A DNA stretch of 64,000 nt from an uncultured bacterium (lineage in GTDB: Bacteria > Cyanobacteriota > Vampirovibrionia > Gastranaerophilales > Gastranaerophilaceae): positions 27,280 to 91,279 of the forward strand of contig CASFTJ010000004.1 of assembly GCA_949297715.1 (NCBI GenBank), written 5' to 3'. Both the position numbers and the translations under genes were made by a program. The notes below the pieces were generated by a model, which had not been told where the DNA came from, did not search any database, and saw only the letters and a list, made by a program, of their open reading frames with translations. This document shows, piece by piece, positions 20,982 through 29,984 of this stretch. How positions within the stretch are numbered: position 1 is the stretch's first letter; each line of letters starts with the position of its first letter.

Positions 20982-21371
20982 TTACACCTGAGAAACCGAA
21001 ATGCTTGTGATACCTGAGTTTCTAGCACTGTCCATAAGTTTTACGACAGCGCCGTGAGTAGCTTCACCGTCGGATTCTATCATCATGCCGTCAGGAAAAT
21101 TTGCTGCATTTTGCTTAATATAATTTTCAAGTTCGTCGACGGGAATTTCTTGACCTTCAATATAATATTTATCCTCAGAAGTTACATTGACCGTCAAAAT
21201 CTTCGTGTCCTGTTTAACCTGTTCTTCCGCGACATTTTCCGGTACTGTCAGGTTAAGCCCCTGTTGGTCAAGAAGTGGCGCTATTACCATCATTATAATC
21301 AACAGTACAAGAAAAATATCTGTTAAAGGTGTTATGTTTATTTCGTTAAATTCTCCGCGGTTACGGCTCAT
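20982..21371 (-). CDS. exbD: ExbD/TolR-family protein (second copy)
   Basis: ExbD/TolR couples proton flow through ExbB to TonB. The 129-residue product has the N-terminal EINITPLTDIFLVLLIIMM helix, including the Asp essential for proton transfer, and a periplasmic domain ending in GITSISVSQV. It follows the first exbD by two bases. The two exbD copies are nearly identical in DNA across the membrane helix (around 21313-21350 and 21761-21798), so they arose by tandem duplication and diverged in the periplasmic part. Confidence 0.92.
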   Translation of the reverse strand: MSRNRGEFNEINITPLTDIFLVLLIIMMVIAPLLDQQGLNLTVPENVAEEQVKQDTKILTVNVTSEDKYYIEGQEIPVDELENYIKQNAANFPDGMMIESDGEATHGAVVKLMDSARNSGITSISVSQV

Positions 21372-21373
21372 TT

Positions 21374-21826
21374 TTAGACTCCTTGTTTATTTTCTTCTTT
21401 CAGCTCTTTTTGTTCTTTCTTACTCAAAGGTTCGCCGGCAACGATAAGCTTTTTGTATTCTGCATCCTGTGCGGCGTTCATAACTTTCATAATCTCGGCA
21501 CTTTTTACTTTTTCATCTGCTTTAACTACGACTTCAGGTTTTTCAATGGATTCTTTCAGGGCGATAAGTTCGTCGGTTAATTGTTCTTCTGTTATCGGAG
21601 TTCCGTTTAAGAACATTTGACCGTCCCTTGTGATAGCGATTGTTGCATTTTTCTGCTCAATTGCAACCCCGCTGTTAATCTCAGGTACCGTTATCGCATT
21701 ATCCATTGACTGAAATGTCGGTGCTACAACCATCATTATGATTAACAGTACAAGGAAAATGTCTGTTAAAGGTGTTATGTTTATTTCCGTAAAAAGTTTT
21801 TCTTTTTTGTTTGAACTGAATGCCAT
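21374..21826 (-). CDS. exbD: ExbD/TolR-family protein (first copy)
   Basis: This is the first of two tandem ExbD-like stator subunits. The 150-residue product keeps EINITPLTDIFLVLLIIMM with the functional Asp, a periplasmic domain containing VVVKADEKVKSAEIMKVMNA, and a longer, Lys/Glu-rich C-terminus than its neighbour. It lies 17 bases after exbB and two bases before the second copy. Whether the pair forms a heterodimer or serves two TonB proteins cannot be told from the sequence. Confidence 0.92.
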   Translation of the reverse strand: MAFSSNKKEKLFTEINITPLTDIFLVLLIIMMVVAPTFQSMDNAITVPEINSGVAIEQKNATIAITRDGQMFLNGTPITEEQLTDELIALKESIEKPEVVVKADEKVKSAEIMKVMNAAQDAEYKKLIVAGEPLSKKEQKELKEENKQGV

Positions 21827-21843
21827 TTGAGTTTTCCTTTTGT

Positions 21844-22488
21844 TTACAACGAAACATTTGATGTTGTTTTGTTAGATTCTTCTTCTGAATCTACAAAGCT
21901 TAAGAATAACAATTTAATAAGCTGAAAATCGTCTTCGTAGCGTTTTACTATTGATTGGAAAGAGTTGTAGAAAACAACCGCAACAATAGCAACTCCAAGA
22001 CCGAAAGCTGTCGCAATCAAGGCTGATCCGATACCCATCGCAACTGCTGCAGATTGGTTTCCTTGAGTTGCAAGATCCTGGAATGTATAAAGAATTCTTA
22101 CAACAGTTCCGAACAACCCTAAAAACGGTGCAACACCACCGATTGTACCGAGAATTGTAAGGTGGCTTTCAAGTTTTCTTGTTGCAAGCGCTGCTGCAAT
22201 ATCAAATGATCTTGAAAAACCGTTCTTTTGTTCAGAAAAGATTCTGACTGCTTCTTCTGTAACTTCTCCGATTACGCCTCCGCAATTTTCAGCGATGCTT
22301 TGAGCTCCTTGAAGATTGTTTTTGGCGAGTTCTCTTTGAAGTTTTGGGATGAATAAAACAACATCTCTTTTGTTTGCTTTGTAAAACTGAAATCTGTTAA
22401 ATACAACCGCTACGACCAGTATTGAACAAACCAATATCGGTAAAAGTACCGGCCAGTCTAGTTGAATTGAGTGTAATAGTAGTTCCAT
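21844..22488 (-). CDS. exbB: ExbB/TolQ-family proton channel
   Basis: ExbB forms the pentameric membrane channel that energises TonB. The 214-residue product has three membrane segments (about 14-32, 115-140, 150-178) and the conserved core LTILGTIGGVAPFLGLFGTV, then GIGSALIATAFGLGVAI with the family Thr/Gly pattern. A good AGGAGAGG ribosome site precedes the ATG. It lies between tonB and the two exbD genes, which favours ExbB over MotA or TolQ. Confidence 0.92.
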   Translation of the reverse strand: MELLLHSIQLDWPVLLPILVCSILVVAVVFNRFQFYKANKRDVVLFIPKLQRELAKNNLQGAQSIAENCGGVIGEVTEEAVRIFSEQKNGFSRSFDIAAALATRKLESHLTILGTIGGVAPFLGLFGTVVRILYTFQDLATQGNQSAAVAMGIGSALIATAFGLGVAIVAVVFYNSFQSIVKRYEDDFQLIKLLFLSFVDSEEESNKTTSNVSL

Positions 22489-22533
22489 TTTTGGTATCCT
22501 CTCCTTTATTTTTCTTCTAATCTTTATTGCTTT

Positions 22534-23763
22534 TTATTGGTAACCTGCGGCACCAAATACGTTGTAGTCAAATGTGAATTGAATATCAATGCTTGCGCCT
22601 TTGTATTCTGCCGGAAGCGGTTTAAAGGGTGCTGTGAGTTTTACTGCATTTAAAGCCGCATCATCCGCACTTTTAAGTCCTGAAGATTTGTATACACTGC
22701 AGGAAAGAAGTCTTCCGTCTTTTGCAATTTTAAACAATAATACAACTCTTTTACTTTCGTTACCTTTTGGCGGATCCCAGTTCATTTTAATTCTTCTCTG
22801 GAGTTCTCTCATATAAGGGCCGAAGTCAGGTTCTCTTATTGTATCAATTCCGGGTGCGCCTTTAGGGTTTCCGGGGCCAGGATTACCTACACCGCCTGTT
22901 CCGCCGCCACCGCCTCGTGCAAGCTTTTGTCCTGATGAACTTCCGCCGCCTGTCGGGGCTAGGGATGGTGCAGGGGTGTAACTTCCGCTGCCGCTTCCGC
23001 TTATCGGGCCGCCTGAACCTCCGCCTTTATTTGAAGTTCCTGAACCGCTTATCGGGCCTGTTGCGTAAGTGCCTGTTTTTGTTCCGCCTGAAGGTACTGG
23101 AACTTGGAATGCACTGCTTGGTTTTGCAGTCGGTTTTGGTGTTAAAGGCGGTTTTATTGAAGGTTTAGCAGTTGGAGGAGCAGGCTTTGCAACTTCAGGT
23201 GCCTTTGTTGGTGCCGGAGGTTGCTTATTTACTTTTGGCTGTTCAGGTTTTGGCTGAACTGCCTGCTGAATTTGTTCTGCTATAGTCGGTTTTTTAACCG
23301 GTTGTTGTTTTGGTTGAGTTTGCGTTTTTTGAGGTGCAGGCTGCTTCGCTTTTGCCGGCGGTTGAGGTGCAGGTGATGGTTTTGGGGAGTCTGCAGGCGC
23401 CGGTGATGGCATTGAAACAGGTTTTGTCGGATCGTGATGTCCGCCTGCTCGTGAATTTATGTCTGAACGATATGGTGTGTTCTTGTTTATCGGAGTTCCT
23501 TCTTTCTCTACAAGAACAAATTCTATATCCTTCATTTTGGGTTTCGGTCTGTCAAAAATACTCAGTTTGATTCCTAAAAGTAAAAGAATAAATGAAATAA
23601 GGTAAATTAACCCGACTACTGTGGGGTGAAGAATTGTTGAAATAACAATATCCTTTTTCAGATTATCCTCTTTACTCTTTTTGGCTGTTGCAGGAAGTGT
23701 AAAGCCGAGATTCTTCTGATTATCTTCTTCTCTATCAACGGTATATTTTCCTATGATTGACAT
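22534..23763 (-). CDS. tonB: TonB-family energy transducer with a long Pro-rich spacer
   Basis: TonB spans the periplasm and drives outer-membrane receptors. The 409-residue product has one membrane helix (about 48-66), a spacer of roughly 230 residues very rich in Pro, Lys, Gln and later Gly/Ser, and a C-terminal TonB domain (about 310-405). That domain includes RRIKMNWDPP, VVLLFKIAKDGRLLSCSVYK and a late DIQFTFDY. The spacer is long for TonB, suggesting a wide periplasm or wall. A TATAAT at 23838-23843 lies about 75 bases upstream of the ATG. Confidence 0.9.
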   Translation of the reverse strand: MSIIGKYTVDREEDNQKNLGFTLPATAKKSKEDNLKKDIVISTILHPTVVGLIYLISFILLLLGIKLSIFDRPKPKMKDIEFVLVEKEGTPINKNTPYRSDINSRAGGHHDPTKPVSMPSPAPADSPKPSPAPQPPAKAKQPAPQKTQTQPKQQPVKKPTIAEQIQQAVQPKPEQPKVNKQPPAPTKAPEVAKPAPPTAKPSIKPPLTPKPTAKPSSAFQVPVPSGGTKTGTYATGPISGSGTSNKGGGSGGPISGSGSGSYTPAPSLAPTGGGSSSGQKLARGGGGGTGGVGNPGPGNPKGAPGIDTIREPDFGPYMRELQRRIKMNWDPPKGNESKRVVLLFKIAKDGRLLSCSVYKSSGLKSADDAALNAVKLTAPFKPLPAEYKGASIDIQFTFDYNVFGAAGYQ

Positions 23764-23872
23764 ATCCCTGATTAAACCTTTCGTTTAAGTGTTATTTATT
23801 TTATCGGTTACAGTTTTATCTCTGTCTGTGTAATTCTATTATAATTTAACAGTAAAATTATTACCCGATTTT

Positions 23873-24664
23873 CTAATAATTAGTATTATATATTGCGGGA
23901 TTTACTGTAATTGCTTGGGTAAGTGTTAAAGAAATACCGGCATTTGCAGGGATTTCGACGTTATCTCCTTTGTCCCAGATAGATTTAACAAGTCCGCCGC
24001 CTGCGCCTACTGCTGTTCCAAGTGCTGTTCCTTTACCGATATTTCCTCCTGATATAGCACTCATAACAAGTCCTGCCGTCGCTCCGGCTGCTGAACCTAC
24101 CGCAAGATCTTTACCGTAATCCTTTGCAACATCAAGTTTTGTGCCGCCTACAAGAACCCCTGTTCCGTCATCTGTTTTGATTACTGCTGATATCGGAATC
24201 TGTGTTCCGTATGGGGTTGTGATTTGGGTAAATCTTATCATAAGCTTACCGTTCATACTGCCTCTTTTGGCTTTGGAAACTTCTAAAACTTGACCTGTTA
24301 TTGAGCTTCCCGCTGGAGCTATAAGACTTCCGTTATAATAAAAGTCAGAATTTAATGCTACAGTTACGTTTTGGCCAAGAGAAAGATTTTCAGAACTTAA
24401 TGCCATTGTTGTGATTACAGGAATGTTTTGACCTGCCGGAACCGTTACAATGTGGCCTTTAAGAGTTGTGTTTGTATTTACTTGATTGTTATTATAATTT
24501 TGTCTTTGAAAATTATTTGACTGTGAACCGAATTGAGGTGCCGGATTGTATTGCTGCTGTTGATATGCAGGGGTTTGTTCCGTATAAGTAAAATTGCTTG
24601 CCGCTATTGTTACATTTGCTCCAAATAAGACTGCTGCCAATAGTAAACTTATTTTTGCTTTCAT
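23873..24664 (-). CDS. Exported protein with glycine-zipper segment, paralogue of the upstream gene
   Basis: The 263-residue product has a signal peptide (1-22) and a Gln/Asn-rich stretch (30-65). A beta domain follows with VPAGQNIPVITTMAL and GSMNGKLMIRFTQITTPYG. A glycine-zipper-like segment (AVGSAAGATAGLVMSAISGG, about 192-235) and a final LTLTQAITVN strand complete it. The beta domain is shared with the gene at 24735. A VirB10/TrbI-like fold is possible but unproven, and no conjugation genes are nearby. The position before tonB-exbBD suggests an envelope role. Confidence 0.7.
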   Translation of the reverse strand: MKAKISLLLAAVLFGANVTIAASNFTYTEQTPAYQQQQYNPAPQFGSQSNNFQRQNYNNNQVNTNTTLKGHIVTVPAGQNIPVITTMALSSENLSLGQNVTVALNSDFYYNGSLIAPAGSSITGQVLEVSKAKRGSMNGKLMIRFTQITTPYGTQIPISAVIKTDDGTGVLVGGTKLDVAKDYGKDLAVGSAAGATAGLVMSAISGGNIGKGTALGTAVGAGGGLVKSIWDKGDNVEIPANAGISLTLTQAITVNPAIYNTNY

Positions 24665-24734
24665 TTTTTATCCCTTCCCTTCTATATGTCTGATTAAACT
24701 TTTTATAATATTTTATTTTAATTTAATTCTCTTG

Positions 24735-25331
24735 TCAATTTGTTAAAACGTGTGTGATTTCAAGCGGTTCGGTAAGAATTATAAGCAAATCAAGACCTGA
24801 GGGAAGTGTTGTATGTTCGCCCATTTTTCTTCTTTCTCCAGGTTTAATTTGAAGTGTTGCCGTACCTTTTAGTTTTTGCTGGTAATGAGGCATCCTTATC
24901 CAGTTTTCTGGTTCAGAAACTCCTCCGCCTATAAGATTGTTATTGGAAGTGTAAATATATCCCTTCATCGGAAGTTCATATCCGTCGGGTAATATCATTT
25001 TAGCTATTCGGATAATCATTGATCCGTTTGTGCCGATTACGGGTTCATTCATTTTCTCGATGTAGCCTTCAAAAAGTGTGTTTTCGGGAACTATTTTGGT
25101 GTCATACATGAATAAGTCGGTTGTCGCAATAAATTTCACTTTATAACCTTCTGAATTATATTGTGTTGAAATTTCCTGCGCACTTATTACGGGGATGAAA
25201 GTTCCGGCATTCAAAACTACCGGATCCTGTTCTCTCATATCAAGCTGTATGTCCTCAAGAGGAGCTGCAGAATAAGCTTGGATACCGCATAAACTGCCTA
25301 ATATTAATATACTCAATAAAGCTCTTTTCAT
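24735..25331 (-). CDS. Exported beta-domain protein of unknown function
   Basis: The 198-residue product has a signal peptide (1-20) and the same domain as its downstream neighbour: LNAGTFIPVISAQEI, TNGSMIIRIAKMILPDGYEL and LLIILTEPLEIT line up with the matching strands there. It lacks the Asn/Gln-rich and glycine-zipper parts. No known family is recognised. It is the first gene of the stretch leading to tonB-exbBD and has its own promoter with the -10 box seven bases from the ATG. Confidence 0.7.
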   Translation of the reverse strand: MKRALLSILILGSLCGIQAYSAAPLEDIQLDMREQDPVVLNAGTFIPVISAQEISTQYNSEGYKVKFIATTDLFMYDTKIVPENTLFEGYIEKMNEPVIGTNGSMIIRIAKMILPDGYELPMKGYIYTSNNNLIGGGVSEPENWIRMPHYQQKLKGTATLQIKPGERRKMGEHTTLPSGLDLLIILTEPLEITHVLTN

Positions 25332-25338
25332 AAGTCCT

Positions 25339-25366
25339 ATTATAACATTTTTTACCTTAAAAGCAA
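25339..25366 (-). promoter_or_regulatory. Promoter placing transcription start at the next start codon
   Basis: On the minus strand, TTGCTT (25366-25361) and TATAAT (25344-25339) are 16 bases apart. The -10 box ends seven bases before the ATG at 25331. AGGAC in that gap would be at the extreme 5' end of the RNA, so translation is probably leaderless. Confidence 0.5.
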
Positions 25367-25456
25367 GTTGTCAGGTTTTGATAACAGATAAATGTTTTAA
25401 TTTTTCCATTTGTTTGTTTTTTGATATAATAAAGTTTGTAGAAAGGACGTGTAAAC

Positions 25457-26458
25457 ATGAATAAACGAATTGTATCAGGCATGAGGCCTACAGGAAAACT
25501 TCATTTGGGGCATTATCTCGGGGTTATTCAAAATTGGGTTAAACTTCAGACACAATATGAAAGCTTTTTCTTTGTCGCTGATTGGCACGCTCTTACTACA
25601 AAATACGATAAAACTGAAAATCTTAAAGACGACGTTTTTGACGTTGTTGCAGATTGGTTAAGCTGCGGAATTGATCCTGAGGTTTCTACAATTTATGTTC
25701 AGTCTTTGATTCCAGAAATTGCGGAGCTTAATGTTTATTTGAGTATGGTTACTCCTCAAAATTGGGTTGAGAGAGATCCTTGTCTTAAAGATATGGCAAA
25801 AATTCTTCGCACAAAAGAAGGCGCTAATTCGCAGGTAAGTTACGGGTTATTGGGGTATCCTGTTTTGATGAGTGCGGATATTATGATGTTTAATTCTTCT
25901 TATATTCCTGTCGGAATTGATCAGGTTGCGCATATCGAAATTACCCGTGATATTGCAAGAAGATTTAATAATATTTATAAATGTGACTTTTTTAATGAGC
26001 CTGAACCTTTGTTGAATAACTGTTCGTTGATTTGCGGGTTAGACGGAAATAAAATGGGCAAGTCTTTCCAAAATGATATAAAAATTTCCGATACGGCTGA
26101 AGTTACGGCAAAGAAAATTATGACGGCTATCACTGACAGAAGCAGAATGAGAAAAGATGACCCTGGACATCCGGATGAGTGCGAAGTTGCGTTTAAGTAT
26201 TGGCAGGTATTCGGTACGGATGAACAGGTTCAACAAGTAAGATGTGAGTGCGAAAAAGGTTTGAGGGGCTGCGCTGATTGTAAAAGACAGCTTGCTCAAG
26301 TTATAAATAAAAAAATGGCGCCGATTCGTGAAAAAAGAGCTTACTATGAGCAGCACCCTGAAGTTGTTCATAATATTATCAAAGAAGGTTCTGAAAAAGC
26401 ACGTGTTGAGGCGAAAAAAGTCTTAAAAGAAGTCAGAAAACTTGTTAAAATGTATTAG
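25457..26458 (+). CDS. trpS: Tryptophanyl-tRNA synthetase
   Basis: TrpS charges tRNA(Trp). The 333-residue class I synthetase has the HIGH-type motif HLGHYLG near 17, the TrpS-specific SGMRPTGKLHLGH opening, VPVGIDQ-like PVGIDQVAHIE near 155, and the KMSKS-type motif GNKMGKSFQN near 198. A TATAAT and an AAAGGA ribosome site precede the ATG. No other translation gene is adjacent. Confidence 0.97.
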   Translation: MNKRIVSGMRPTGKLHLGHYLGVIQNWVKLQTQYESFFFVADWHALTTKYDKTENLKDDVFDVVADWLSCGIDPEVSTIYVQSLIPEIAELNVYLSMVTPQNWVERDPCLKDMAKILRTKEGANSQVSYGLLGYPVLMSADIMMFNSSYIPVGIDQVAHIEITRDIARRFNNIYKCDFFNEPEPLLNNCSLICGLDGNKMGKSFQNDIKISDTAEVTAKKIMTAITDRSRMRKDDPGHPDECEVAFKYWQVFGTDEQVQQVRCECEKGLRGCADCKRQLAQVINKKMAPIREKRAYYEQHPEVVHNIIKEGSEKARVEAKKVLKEVRKLVKMY

Positions 26459-26483
26459 GATTTAACGATTACGGAGAGAGTTG

Positions 26484-27065
26484 ATGCATGATATTCTTAT
26501 TAAAATAAATGATTTATTTCAGAGTTGGGGTGTTCCGGGGCTTGCTCTTAATTCTTTTATCGAAAGTTTTTTTCTTGTTCCGCCTCCTGATATATTGTTG
26601 ATTTCTATGGATCTTGCAAAACCTGATAAGGCACTTTATTATGCAACAATTTGTACGATAGCATCAGCTTTTGGAGGTGCTTTCGGGTATTTTATCGGGT
26701 ATGTCGGCGGGCGTCCTGTTTTTAACTTTATTTTCAGAAATAAGCACGAACAGTTTGAACGTGTCGAAAAAATGTATGGCGAATATGGCTCTTGGGCAGT
26801 GTTTTTCTCCGCTTTTACTCCTATCCCGTATAAAATTTTTACTATTACAAGCGGAATTCTGAATATGAATTTCTGGAAATTCTTGGTAGCAAGCTTTTTT
26901 GGAAGAGGCTTAAGATTTTATCTTGTAAGTATTGTACTTATGCTTTTCGGGGAAACGATTAAACATTACATCGAATGGGTTATATTAGGGGTTACGGTTC
27001 TGATTATTCTGTTCTTTGTTGTTCTATACAAGAAAAGACATATGTTTAAAAAAAATATAGAGTAA
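26484..27065 (+). CDS. DedA/YqaA-family membrane protein
   Basis: DedA-family proteins are multi-pass membrane proteins implicated in flipping polyprenyl-phosphate or phospholipids. The 193-residue product has an N-terminal re-entrant segment (VPGLALNSFIESFFLVPPPD), the family core GGAFGYFIGYVGGRP near 70, and FFSAFTPIPYKIFTITSG near 110. Two C-terminal helices follow. It is shorter than classic DedA and closer to YqaA. The ATG at 26484 has GGAGAG five bases upstream; a TTG one codon earlier is less likely. It follows trpS by 25 bases. Confidence 0.85.
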   Translation: MHDILIKINDLFQSWGVPGLALNSFIESFFLVPPPDILLISMDLAKPDKALYYATICTIASAFGGAFGYFIGYVGGRPVFNFIFRNKHEQFERVEKMYGEYGSWAVFFSAFTPIPYKIFTITSGILNMNFWKFLVASFFGRGLRFYLVSIVLMLFGETIKHYIEWVILGVTVLIILFFVVLYKKRHMFKKNIE

Positions 27066-27186
27066 TTTCATATATTTATATTAGTGTATATTTTGCCAAA
27101 AAGATATATAATAAAATAAACTGATTTTACTGTTCAGTTGATATTAATAAAAAAATCATTAAGTTTAGAAAAAAAGGATGATTAAG

Positions 27187-28179
27187 ATGAATAGAAATTT
27201 AGCTTTATTTATTGCAACAGTTGTTATATTAGGTACAACTACGGGTGTTTGTTTGGCAGTTGATAGTAACAACTCTATGGGTATAAATCGTGCAACTATC
27301 CCTTCTGCGGATCCTGTTGAACCTCCAATCAATGTTGGTGTTTTTGAATATAACCCGAAACTTTATCCAAATCCCAATTTAGCTCATGCGGTTGCAAGTT
27401 ATAAGCAGGAAAATTATACAGGTGCTGCTCAGGAACTTTTGTCTTTTGTTGAGAAAAATCCTGAGGATGTAAAGGCATATTATTACTTGGCAATGGCTTT
27501 AGCTAACCTTGGCGATTCTGATGCTGCTGTTACAGCTTATGAAAAAGTTATTGCTTTAAATTCAAATGAGGCTATAACTACTTATGCGTCAAAAGGCAGG
27601 GATTGTATTATTGGCGGGCCGCTTTGTGTTGATGCTGATTTGATGGACGGGGAAGAACCTGATCCTTTGGATGAATTTATTAATGCTCCTTACGGGGATG
27701 GATTTTCTCCTGAGTTGAAAGAACAAATGAAGTTGCAAGACCTCAAAACCATCCAGAAAAATATTAACAGAAAACCTGAGCTTGATAAAGATGAAATTCA
27801 AGATATTAAAAATTTTGATAAAGAAAATTCAGGGTATAATCTTACGGATAACTTGATTGCGCTTGCGGATGGCGAAGTTTCAAATGACGAAATTGTCGAT
27901 GCTTTGAATACACTTAAAAAAGCAGGTATGACGGTTTCTATTCAACCATCTTCCTCAAATCCTGCAGCTTACCAAAATCCGCAAATGGCACAGATGAGCA
28001 TGATGATGGGAAATTCTCAAAATAATAACAATGACCCTATGGCTCAGATGCTTCCTTATATGATGCAGGCCGGAACAAAAGAGGGTGCGCAAAATGTTGA
28101 TCCGCAAGTTATTCAGGCTATGATGATGAGTTCTATGCTGAATAATTTTGATTTTAATGCGTCTGATAATAACAGATAG
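27187..28179 (+). CDS. Exported TPR protein with a Met-rich tail
   Basis: The 330-residue product begins with a signal peptide (about 1-24). A TPR pair near 60-125 includes YYYLAMALANLGDSDAAVTA and typifies protein-protein contact domains. The C-terminal 70 residues are unusually rich in Met, Gln and Asn. I cannot assign a partner. The second ATG (27187) is used because GGA falls about eight bases before it, while the first ATG abuts the Shine-Dalgarno. It is followed after two bases by another TPR-like gene. Confidence 0.75.
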   Translation: MNRNLALFIATVVILGTTTGVCLAVDSNNSMGINRATIPSADPVEPPINVGVFEYNPKLYPNPNLAHAVASYKQENYTGAAQELLSFVEKNPEDVKAYYYLAMALANLGDSDAAVTAYEKVIALNSNEAITTYASKGRDCIIGGPLCVDADLMDGEEPDPLDEFINAPYGDGFSPELKEQMKLQDLKTIQKNINRKPELDKDEIQDIKNFDKENSGYNLTDNLIALADGEVSNDEIVDALNTLKKAGMTVSIQPSSSNPAAYQNPQMAQMSMMMGNSQNNNNDPMAQMLPYMMQAGTKEGAQNVDPQVIQAMMMSSMLNNFDFNASDNNR

Positions 28180-28181
28180 TT

Positions 28182-28790
28182 ATGATTATTAATACTTATG
28201 AAGAAGCGAAAAATAAACTTTTGACATTCTCTCTTGATGAGGAATGTCAAAGTTTTTTTGAAAAAAATAATTATTTGTTGGAACTTGCTTATTGTAAAAT
28301 TTTTACCGGTAAGCTTGAGGCTGCCGAAAATCTTTTTGCTCTGACCTTAAATGAAAATACCCGTTCAAAATGGGGGTATAAACTTTCGGGAATTCTTTTA
28401 AACAAACCTGTGCAATATCCGACGTATTTTGAGTTGAGAAACTTTCTTGAAATTGATTTAAACCTGCTGATTAACTACCAAAAAGGAGAATATGCTGATG
28501 AAGTTTTAAGTTATGCGGATTCGTTTTTTTCGGTTAATCCTGAGGTTTATAAGTATATTGGGCGGGTATTTTTAAAAAACGGTGTGTATTCTTATGCAAA
28601 GTTTTTTCTTGAGAGAGCTAAAAATTATTTTTATCAGGATCCGGAGCTTCACGTACATCTTGCCGAGTTTGCCATTTTAGAAGGTCGTTATGAAAGTGCT
28701 TTAAAGGCTGTAAATGCTTGTCTGGAAATTCTTCCGGAGTATTTTCCGGCAATCAAATTGAAAAGAAAATTAACGAAAAGTGTTTTATAA
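28182..28790 (+). CDS. TPR-like helical protein of unknown function
   Basis: This 202-residue cytoplasmic protein has no signal peptide and is all-helical, with degenerate TPR units, for example GVYSYAKFFLERAKNYF and LHVHLAEFAILEGRYESALK near 140-185. It starts two bases after the stop of the exported TPR gene and must be co-translated with it. No specific function can be given. Confidence 0.75.
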   Translation: MIINTYEEAKNKLLTFSLDEECQSFFEKNNYLLELAYCKIFTGKLEAAENLFALTLNENTRSKWGYKLSGILLNKPVQYPTYFELRNFLEIDLNLLINYQKGEYADEVLSYADSFFSVNPEVYKYIGRVFLKNGVYSYAKFFLERAKNYFYQDPELHVHLAEFAILEGRYESALKAVNACLEILPEYFPAIKLKRKLTKSVL

Positions 28791-28863
28791 ATTGATTGAA
28801 AAATAAGTTTGTGTTACTCTGGTAGCGCAAGTTTTTAATAACCCCAGGAGAGGAATTAAGTTT

Positions 28864-29910
28864 ATGATTATTATAATGGAGCGTAATGCGACAAAGGTTA
28901 ACATTCAAAAAGTGTTGGATTTGTTAACTGATAACGGTTTTAAAGTAAGATGTACCGAAGGTGAAATTCATACAGTTATTGATGCAATAGGTGATAAAAA
29001 TACGGTGTCACCCGGTAGAATTGCGGCATTAGAAGGTGTAAAAGAGATTAAAGTAATAAGAGAGCCTTATCGTTTAGCTTCTCGTGACGGGCAGGATGAA
29101 GATACAGTTATTTCATTTCCGAACGGTGTTAAAATCGGCGGAAACAACAAACCTGTTGTAATGGCGGGGCCTTGCTCAGTTGAAGAAGATTTTGAAGGAC
29201 TTTTGAAGGTTGCAGTTGCTGCAAAAGAAGCAGGTTGTCAGTTTCTTAGAGGCGGTGCTTTTAAGCCGAGAACTTCTCCTTATGATTTTCAAGGTTTTGG
29301 AGAAAAGGCGCTTCGATATCTGAAAAAAGCAAGTGAAGAAACCGGACTTTTAACGGTTTCAGAAGTTATGGATGCGTCTGACCTTGATATGATGTGCGAT
29401 TATGTTGATGTTTTGCAGATTGGAGCTAGAAATGTTCAGAATTTCAAGCTTCTTCATGCTGTCGGGCGTTGTAACAAGCCTGTAATCTTAAAAAGAGGAC
29501 TTGCAAGCACCATTAGAGAATTTCTTCTTGCAGCTGAACATATTTTGTATCATGGCAACAAAAACGTTATTCTTTGTGAAAGAGGTATAAGAAGTTTTGA
29601 CAGTGCTTTTACCAGAAACGTTATGGACATAGCTTCAATTCCGGTTATTAAAAAGTATTCGCATCTGCCGATAATTATTGATCCGAGCCACGGTACAGGG
29701 CAAAGATATCTTATTGAACCGCTTGCTAAAGCAGGATTAGTCGTTGGTGCTGACGGTATTATGATTGAAGTCCACCACGATCCTGAAAATGCTCTTTCTG
29801 ATGGAAAACAAAGTTTGCCTATTCCGATGTTTAAAGAAGTAATGGAAAGACTTAATCGTTTCAGTAACAGGCTTCATTACGAAAAACAATACCTTAGTGC
29901 GGATGTGTAA
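28864..29910 (+). CDS. aroF: 3-deoxy-7-phosphoheptulonate synthase (DAHP synthase, AroF type)
   Basis: DAHP synthase condenses phosphoenolpyruvate and erythrose 4-phosphate, the first step to aromatic amino acids. The 348-residue product matches the two-domain type: an N-terminal ferredoxin-like regulatory domain (1-70) and a barrel with MAGPCSVEE, GGAFKPRTSPYDFQG, QIGARNVQNF, ILCERGIRSF and IIDPSHGTG. In Thermotoga the N-terminal domain mediates feedback control. A ribosome site (AGGAGAGG) precedes the ATG; TTGATT (28792-28797) and TACTCT (28815-28820) are a plausible promoter. It is monocistronic. Confidence 0.95.
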   Translation: MIIIMERNATKVNIQKVLDLLTDNGFKVRCTEGEIHTVIDAIGDKNTVSPGRIAALEGVKEIKVIREPYRLASRDGQDEDTVISFPNGVKIGGNNKPVVMAGPCSVEEDFEGLLKVAVAAKEAGCQFLRGGAFKPRTSPYDFQGFGEKALRYLKKASEETGLLTVSEVMDASDLDMMCDYVDVLQIGARNVQNFKLLHAVGRCNKPVILKRGLASTIREFLLAAEHILYHGNKNVILCERGIRSFDSAFTRNVMDIASIPVIKKYSHLPIIIDPSHGTGQRYLIEPLAKAGLVVGADGIMIEVHHDPENALSDGKQSLPIPMFKEVMERLNRFSNRLHYEKQYLSADV

Positions 29911-29922
29911 TATTTATAAATT

Positions 29923-29954
29923 AAAGGCGCCATACTAATAAGGCGCCTTTTTTA
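29923..29954 (+). terminator. Rho-independent terminator after DAHP synthase
   Basis: AAAGGCGCC (29923-29931) pairs with GGCGCCTTT (29942-29950) with a ten-base loop and a continuing T run. It may also act on the opposite strand for the pentapeptide gene ending at 29985. Confidence 0.85.
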
Positions 29955-29984
29955 AATCTTTTATTATATTTGTTTATTAATTGA

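Noticed and set aside
22917..23570. Several plus-strand ORFs opposite tonB
   Set aside because: They arise from the reverse reading of the Pro/Gly-rich spacer and show no protein-like features beyond composition.
23873..24664. Conjugation system suggested by the VirB10/TrbI-like appearance
   Set aside because: No VirB4, relaxase or other type IV secretion gene is present; only a loose resemblance.
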